Positions 57,264-64,000 of a stretch of DNA of 64,000 bases are shown piece by piece (positions within the stretch are counted from its first letter, which is position 1; the number at the start of each line of letters is the position of its first letter). The stretch covers positions 5,828,001-5,892,000 of the forward strand of contig OY756960.1 in assembly GCA_963580455.1 (NCBI GenBank), given 5' to 3'. Source of the stretch: Euonymus europaeus (lineage: Eukaryota; Streptophyta; Magnoliopsida; Celastrales; Celastraceae). The translations under genes and the position numbers were made by a program. The notes under the pieces were generated by a model. It did not search any database. It worked only from the letters and a program-made list of their open reading frames with translations, and had not been told where the DNA came from.

Positions 57264-59913
57264 CTCACCTCAGGTATCCCAGATATAAAGTTATATTCGG
57301 GATACATGTCTCTGACGTTGGATTAATCCAACCGCAGACATGTTTTTTTTAAAAAAAATTTTATCTTTCAACTTTGTAGTACCCGATTTTTGTCCGGATA
57401 AGACTTATTTGGTCATATAAAAAATTATTGTTTAAAAATAAATAAAATTGGTATGAAAAAGCCCAAGTTCGTTGGCAAATTAGGTCCATTTTCACAAGCC
57501 CAATAAATCAAGTCCAAAAGCAAATAAAAATAATAAAATAAATAAAGAGAATTCGGTTTGGGACTCTTGATCCATTTGTTAGTCTCCTTTTCCATCTCAA
57601 AATCTTCTCTTCAAATCCTATTCTTGTTAAACTTATCTCCTTACCCTTATCTTTATCTAACCCTCCCTCACCTATAAATACCATAGACTTTTGGGAAAGG
57701 AGGGGACTTTTTTTGGAGAGCTGGTAGTTTCGCCTCTTCCATTCCTTTCTCTACAAAAAAAAAAACACAACCCTATTCTCTCTGTCTCTCTACTTCACCA
57801 GCCGCTCTTTCTTATCACCACCAGCCCAAGAACCATTTTGACTAGTTCATCACCTTATTCTCTCTCTTATCAACTCTTCTTGCTCGAATACTGCCCCATT
57901 AATTCTTTCTTCCTCTCGGCATCATCACAGGTACAACATATACAATTATATCTATTGCCCATATATGATGATGTTACATATGCATATATAAATGATATAT
58001 TATATGCATACATATGACATACTATGATATATTCTATATTATATGCATTGCAGTGCCTATATATATGTACTGTGTTGTGATTATATATATATATATATGC
58101 ATGTAAATCTTTTGTAAGTGATGCTGCTGTGTATATATGTATTGTATGTGTGCATATAGGTGGTGCTGTGTGCATGTATTGTAACATTAATAGGTGTGAT
58201 GCCGTGTCTTTATATATATATTTTATGGTGTTGATGTTATATATATTATATGTGTAGATATATTATATGAGATATTGCCAAGTGTACATCTATATATGTG
58301 AATGTTGTGTTTGTATATATTATGTGTATATATAGGTATATGGATAGTTGTTGTTGTGTACGTATTGTTTTTATTAATATGTTATTGTATGCGATGTTAC
58401 TTTAGTGTATATTATATATATATATATGTGTGTACATGTGATGCTGTGGATGTACATTATATATGTATATATATTTGGATTTGATAGATCGTTAGTGACC
58501 CTTAACAAATTATCGAATCAAATACCAAAAGTTGGTATTCTTAGTGATAGTTCAATGTCATAAGTTGGAATTTTAAGGATTCAAATACCATAAGTTGGTG
58601 CTTTTTAAAACTTACCAAAAGTTGGTAGCGCATTGACGTTGGCGATAAATAAACCATTTATTTTTGAGGTTCTACAAATAATTGGTTGACGTTTTAATGA
58701 AATTAATTTGTTTTTCCTTTATGGTCAATAGTTGACCCAAACTTTTTCTTTAAAAATCTTTCCAAAAACTATCATAAGTTGATAGTGTTTCAAAAATCAA
58801 ATTTCTTTTAAAACTATCATAAGTTCATAGTGCTTCAAAAAATCAAATTTCTTTTAAAATTATCATAACTTGATTGTGTTTTACAAAACCTTTTATTTAT
58901 TTATTTATTTAAAATGGGCAATGTTTTCCCACACAAAAATAGCTTTGCTACTCATCTAAAATTATTTCATGTTTCTTTCATAGAAATTATGAGAATTAAA
59001 GATGAGACACCAATTTTTAAAACAAACTATATTATTTTTTTTATGTCTTGCAAAGAGAAAGTTTTCATAGGGTAGTCGTCTAATTAATTTGGTAACTGTT
59101 TTCGAACATGTGTTATGGGGTGCTAATACCTTCCCCATGCTCAATCAACCCCCGTTCCCTTTTTCTCTGGTTCGCAGGTTTTCTTTGGTGTCCAATTGCA
59201 CTTTAAATCAATTGGTGGCGACTCTCGAGTTTTTTCTATATTTTTGTGTTTCGAAATAATATTATTTTACAGGAGTATTTCGCCGATCCGCGTCGTGACC
59301 CTGGTTGCGACAAACTTTTTTTGTCACATGCTGTTTCTCTCACCTCGAACACATTCTCTCTCTCGTGAGAATCTCTCTGCCGCTCCTCCTCTCACGTTCT
59401 TCTTCTCCTCCGAGCAGCATCTACTCAAATTCGCACCCTTATTGGAACGAAATCAACAAAAAAACCACAAATTCACAAAGAGCTTTCCTCTACAATAGCA
59501 TCAACACCATTTTATTGGAATCGAAGGTCACGATGAAGATCTTGCATGCGGCGACCGGAGGTGATGAGTTGGGATGAAGAGGTGCGGCAGGCGACAGAAC
59601 TGTGCGAAGACAAATTTTTGGTGAGGTGTGGTCAGCGACGGAATTGGACGGAGACAGATAGATGGTGATCGGAAGAGATGGTGGCGACCGGAAGAGCTGG
59701 CTGAGGAGAGATGTCGACAGAGATGATACAGGAGGTGACCTGAAAAGAAAGTGTAAGGAGAGATGTTGCGATGGAGTCTTGTGAGGAGAGAGAAAGTGTC
59801 GAAGAAAACAAAAGTTAAAAATTGAAAATATATTCAATGTGTCCGTTTGATTAATCCAACGTACAATAATGGAATCCCGGATGCAAATATGCATCCAGGA
59901 TACCTGAGGTGAG
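57264..59913. mobile_element. 2.65-kb unit with ~75-bp terminal inverted repeats
   Basis: The left end CTCACCTCAGGTATCC (57264) is mirrored by GGATACCTGAGGTGAG at 59898-59913. Similarity extends inward about 75 bp on each side, through a GGATTAATCCAAC word (57320 and about 59849). This is the hallmark of a DNA transposon or long-TIR MITE. No target duplication or transposase was found. Most of the interior is taken up by an LTR (57375-59210). The remaining ~600 bp on the right is GA-rich on the plus strand, without a convincing gene. Confidence 0.55.
57375..59210 (+). repeat. long-LTR family, plus-strand copy
   Basis: Putative limits are TGTAGTACCCG and ...CTTTAAATCA, followed by PBS-like TTGGTGGCGACTC. 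A TATA-like CCTATAAATACC lies near 57671. The 3' half carries seven variants of ACCATAAGTTGGT (58524-58870). It is related to the minus-strand copies at 46338-47706 and 63741-64000. No second LTR or polyprotein is attached. Confidence 0.55.
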
Positions 59914-60008
59914 CAGCAACCTATATATATATAACTATTAGTGACGCGCACACATATATAATAATATAATATATATGTAACATCACCCATATATAACATA
60001 TATATATA
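59914..60008. other. TA-rich spacer
   Basis: Short (TA)n-rich stretch with 'gtaacatcacccatatataa' words like those at 57068-57090. It separates the inverted-repeat unit from the solo LTR. Confidence 0.5.
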
Positions 60009-61706
60009 TGTTAGGTGTTAAAAAAACACCTACTTGTTGGTACTAAAGAGCTTAATTTCTGGTGAAATGTGTACAGCTTCTACCCTTTTAGTTATTTTTG
60101 TGCACGGGTACTATGGATTGATGAGAATCAACAAAACTGAATTGTGCACGACATTCGCAGCCTGAGTGCAGCCTCAGGAAGCGGGATTGGTTTTTTAAGT
60201 AACAATGCGCTGACGTGGTAAATGTTGGGTTTCGATGATCCATACACGCAGCGACAATTAAAATATTCATCGAAACCCTCCCGAGGATCCATGCGAAAGG
60301 GCATAAATCGGTGATCAAAATTTACCTGTTGGAGCGCAGAGATCAAATGGTTGCTAGACTTGAAGGATCCGAATCAACCAACACTATCCGAACGAACAGC
60401 GCCTCTATGGTATCCACACGAACAAGGCAAAGATCTCCTGTCTCCGTTATGCTAGTAACCGGGGAGAAGGGTTCCTAAAACCGTTTTCTCTCAACTCTCT
60501 ATATTGCGGCACACTCATTGTTGGTGTAACGCCACTAGGGTTATACACTCTAACCCTATATATGATGAGCCAAGTAAAACGAAAAGCCCATATCCCCTTA
60601 AAGAGAGGAGCCCACGTTTTGGACACTTGACCACGTTCAATCAATCCCATTAATTGAACCGGTCATGGACCCTACATAAAGCCCTAAGCCCAAACGTAAT
60701 TGTTATTCTCTAATAATGTAATCTTCGCTTATTCTATGTGTGCGACCCTATAGGTTCTCATTACGTTGGCAGTGAAACTAAAATCGTATTCTAGCATCAC
60801 AAACAATGAGAGGTATCTAGCAACACATCATTGTTACCCAAGTAACAGGAATGTCAATGATTCGACATAACCTTTATTCATGACCAATTTTACACGTAGT
60901 CCCTTTGTCATTCATATCTTGATCAACATCGAGGCATGGAATGTGTCATCCCCGTATAGGTTAATCTATGTGTTTCTTGATTCTGAGCAGACTATAATAA
61001 ACAAACGAGATCAATATCACATATTGACTCATTTGAGCACGACCATGCATTTCTTAGTCTCACTCAATCAAGGGGCCCACATATATTACTCCTGTTATAT
61101 AGGAGGGACAAATTCCATCTATGTCACTCACATCCCTCCACATGATTCATGATACACACAATCACTGACTTTATAGCCAACCCTTTTACAGGTGACGTTA
61201 GACAGTATCAAAATGTATAACTCCTCATGTCGGGAACCGTAGTGATTTCAGGTCAAAGGACAACATACATTATCGTCACTATGAGAATAGCTTATGACAT
61301 TCATATAACAATCCATGTAGTATTCTCATATTGGGTCTGTCCAGTACTTTTGTTCTTTAACAAATACCCATGTATTGATTTGATATCTCATATCCATGAC
61401 CCGTAAGATTTGGTCATCAATCAACCTACATACTAGTCTCAATGTATTAATGTTATCCCAATTAACAATAATACTTGACTAGGGACGTTTAAGAACAGTG
61501 TTCTATATACATCCATGAGGATCCCACGTTCAAGTCACACACTTAAAGTCCCATGGCATCGAACCAATTATTCTAGGGATATTTATCACTATCCTTTATA
61601 TAGTACAGATAAATAAATCATAATAAAAGAAATACCTCAATATAACATAATAAATATATGTGAGTACAATCATCTATATGATTAGCTCCTAGGGCATACA
61701 CCAACA
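60009..61706 (-). repeat. solo LTR, probably Ty1/copia
   Basis: On the minus strand it starts TGTTGGTGTATGCCCTAGGA and ends ACACCTAACA, giving short inverted TGTT(A/G)GGTGT-like ends. The start resembles large copia LTRs of the Angela/Tork type (tentative). Length is 1698 bp, with no coding content. No internal region adjoins either side, hence solo LTR. The flanking pentamers do not match (ATATA versus GTAAA), so an old rearrangement or a misplaced boundary is possible. Confidence 0.5.
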
Positions 61707-63740
61707 GTAAACAAGGGTTGGGTCATGGTTTTTCTATTAAAAACTAAACCCTAGGGAACCAGAACATACTAGAGATTGGAGAGACTACAGAAAGCAAGGA
61801 AATCAGGTGTAGCTAGGATTTTGAGAAAAGAACAAGAAGGATTGGGTGTTTTTCTCTTCTTACTTCCTGAGAATTGAACATTGGTTAGTTCGTATTATGT
61901 TGAATTTTATTATTATTATGAGTAGCTAAATCTTTTGCTAGCTAGGGTTGGTAAGTTCTTGTACCAGAATCTTATGTGCAGATTTAATTGACAATAAGAC
62001 TGAGTTTAATTCACTATTTTTTGAATTTCAAATAATTGCCAATTATTTTGTATGCTTGATCAACATTTTAATTTTAGGTATTGATAGTTAAACATATTGG
62101 TTAGTTCGAAGGCTTGCGTAAGATCCAAGTTTTGGGAAGAGTGAACATAATCAATTAGATAGTAGATCATTATCCTAGGTTGTGCATTTGTCGATTTCCT
62201 AGTGTGTATGCTAATCTTAGGATGTTTTTAGGAGAGACCAAACCAAGACTCCTCTGATAAGAAAAGATCTTGCAACAGGACCAAAGTCAGGATCGTTGTT
62301 TAGGGAAATCTAGTTGATTAAAGCTGGACCAAGGCTTTTTGACTGACAGCATTAAATTCTTAAAGTGTGTTTTTTGCATATTAGTCTATATGTATAAGGG
62401 GAGGTATACGACACGCCATACCCAAGCTAGATTTCTTTGTGTTGAATTACAACTTAATTTCGATTTAGTTATTTGTTAATTCTCGTTACTGTGACTTGAT
62501 AGCTAGTGATTAATACAGTCCTTGAGGATTCGATCCCATTCACTTGTTACTCTTCTTTCGACACGTACTCTTGCGATTTGGTAAACCAGTTGGTATTATT
62601 GATTGCGAATTTTATTTGTGATTAAAAAGTATTAATCAATTTATATATATATACATGTAACATCACATATACTCCTATCACTAATTGTTGTAAAGCATAT
62701 CTTTTTACTCCTCCTTTTTCTTCCGAAAACAAATATGAAAGTCTAAACTTTTCACAATCTCAAAACAAAAACCAGCACATACACATATAGATATAAATTT
62801 TCTTCCAAAATCACATCAATTTAGACATTTAAACATCAACTAGTAAAGTCAAACACTTCTATTTCTAATTTAATCGAGAATTCATCTTTCACAATCTTAA
62901 GCAATTGAGACTAAACATCAAGTGAAGATGAAGGCTAAAGGAAAAGTGTTCGGATGATGAAAGAAAAAGTGTTTGGGTTATGACTTTGATGTAGGATCTA
63001 TGATGATGCTATATGATGATGGCTTTGGGTGATGAGTGGAAATGATACGGAAAATAAGAAGAATTCCCAATGAGTGAATGAAATTCATGCAATAATAACG
63101 ATTAACAAACAATAAACACATATATAAAATTTACACCCATTAATCTATGAAACAAACTAGCTAGGCACCAAGAACCAGATTCAATTTGCAGAAATCTAGA
63201 CTAAAACAAAGTAGAACCTTTACCTCAAACTAATCAACTGGGATCTGAAAAGAATTAGACGAAAATTGGAAGATCACGCAGCTAGAGGATGGTTAATGAT
63301 GACGATGGATGTTGGCTTTAGGTGAAAGAATGACACTCGGGTGGATTTGCGAAGAAGGGCCACTTATGGTGGTAGTGAGCTTGAGATGATGAACCGGTGA
63401 TGATGAAGGTGAAGCACAGGCACGGGTAATTGAAGAAGGGTGATGATAATGATTTCCTAATTTCCTAGTCTTTTTCTCTTTCTTCCTTTCTTCCTCTCCT
63501 TTCTCTTCTCTACTCTATTTTTCTCTCCTCTCTTTTCTCTATTTCTTCTCTCTCTTTTCTTTCTCTTTCGTTATCTCCACTTTGTTTTTTTCTTTCTTTT
63601 CTCCACTTTTCTCTGTCTTTTTCTTCACTTCTTTCTCCTTTTCTCCTTCCATCAATATTAGTTTTAGTTTTTTATAGAAAGATAGAAAGTCACGAGTGGG
63701 AGGTGTAGAATCACGAGAACGGTGTAGAGTCATGAAACTT
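61707..63740. other. unassigned repeat-like DNA, no gene found
   Basis: The first part (61710-62640) has the look of an LTR-element internal leader, with TCCTTGAGGATTCGATCCC (62519-62537), but has no PBS or gag. From about 62690, AT-rich sequence with TC-rich runs (63470-63660) leads into the LTR-family tail. Short frames here are low in complexity and not gene-like. Confidence 0.4.
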
Positions 63741-64000
63741 TTATTTTTGTATGACTCGTGATTTCTTAAAAATCTGGAGTGTCCAATAATGAAAAGTCAA
63801 TATTATATGTCTGACATGAATTATTTTTGAAAGAAAATACGAACTTATGGTATGAGTACATAGTGTTAAAAATACCAACTTATGGCATGTAATTGAATTT
63901 AATCCTAAAAACACCAACTGATGGTATTTCTTGGAGTTAACTTTGGTCCCCAAATTTCATTATTAAAGAAATTGTCTCATGTAGTCACACACACACACAC
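63741..64000 (-). repeat. long-LTR family, third fragment, and CA repeat
   Basis: Variants of the iterated motif occur at 63842 (AACTTATGGTATG), 63876 (ACCAACTTATGGCAT) and 63912 (ACCAACTGATGGTAT), in the same orientation as the copy at 46338-47706. The window ends in a (CA)n microsatellite (63987-64000). The fragment continues off the window. Confidence 0.55.

Noticed and set aside
59490..59999. A 169-residue minus-strand frame
   Set aside because: Its Ser/Pro/Leu-rich content is what GA-rich DNA gives on the opposite strand. It spans a transposon end and matches no family I know.
1..64000. A CRISPR array, prophage, operon or biosynthetic gene cluster
   Set aside because: No regularly spaced repeats with unique spacers, no bacterial gene organisation and no cluster of pathway genes were seen. 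The two host genes are ordinary single eukaryotic genes.

Overview
The window is nuclear DNA of a flowering plant, most likely a eudicot; I cannot name the species. The evidence is intron-rich genes with GT-AG junctions, a nuclear tRNA gene, and plant-type chromoviruses, Ty1/copia elements, Stowaway, MULE-like and hAT non-autonomous elements and Au-like SINEs. I see no bacterial operon, CRISPR array, phage or organellar segment, and no clearly undescribed biological system. The most unusual signals are repeat architectures.

Layout. 1-1.5 kb: the 5' end of a minus-strand Ty3/gypsy element (gag, candidate PBS, LTR), followed by an inverted pair of tRNA-like motifs. 1.8-7.6 kb: AT-rich intergenic DNA with a Stowaway MITE, a MULE-like MITE, an intact tRNA-Glu(UUC) gene and a degenerate 310-bp duplication. 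7.6-19.2 kb: a complete 16-exon minus-strand gene for a WDR75/Nan1(Utp17)-type protein of the small-subunit processome. My exon model closes in frame at 813 aa. Two telo-box motifs lie just upstream of its ATG. 20.2-25.5 kb: a full-length Reina-like chromovirus (5-bp TSD) sitting in the intergenic space between WDR75 and the next, divergent gene. 27.2-43.0 kb: a complete plus-strand gene for COQ6, the flavin monooxygenase of ubiquinone synthesis (nine coding exons, 503 aa). Its second intron is swollen by a 756-bp hAT-type element and, 30 bp further on, a very young Ty1/copia element with two in-frame TAG codons.

From 45.0 kb to the end there is no host gene I can support. This stretch is a nested stack of repeats. 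It holds a decayed copia fragment related to the intronic one, pieces of a long LTR family carrying an iterated ACCAACTTATGGT-like motif, and a 9.26-kb Tekay/Del-like chromovirus on the minus strand (LTRs about 2.15 kb and nearly identical). It also holds a 2.65-kb unit bounded by ~75-bp inverted repeats with an LTR nested inside, and a copia-type solo LTR.

The two host genes are not functionally linked in an obvious way: one acts in the nucleolus, the other in mitochondria. They are arranged head to head, and without the chromovirus their coding starts would be about 2.7 kb apart. All exon models were made by eye from splice signals, frame continuity and family resemblance. Untranslated exons and transcription starts are not resolved.
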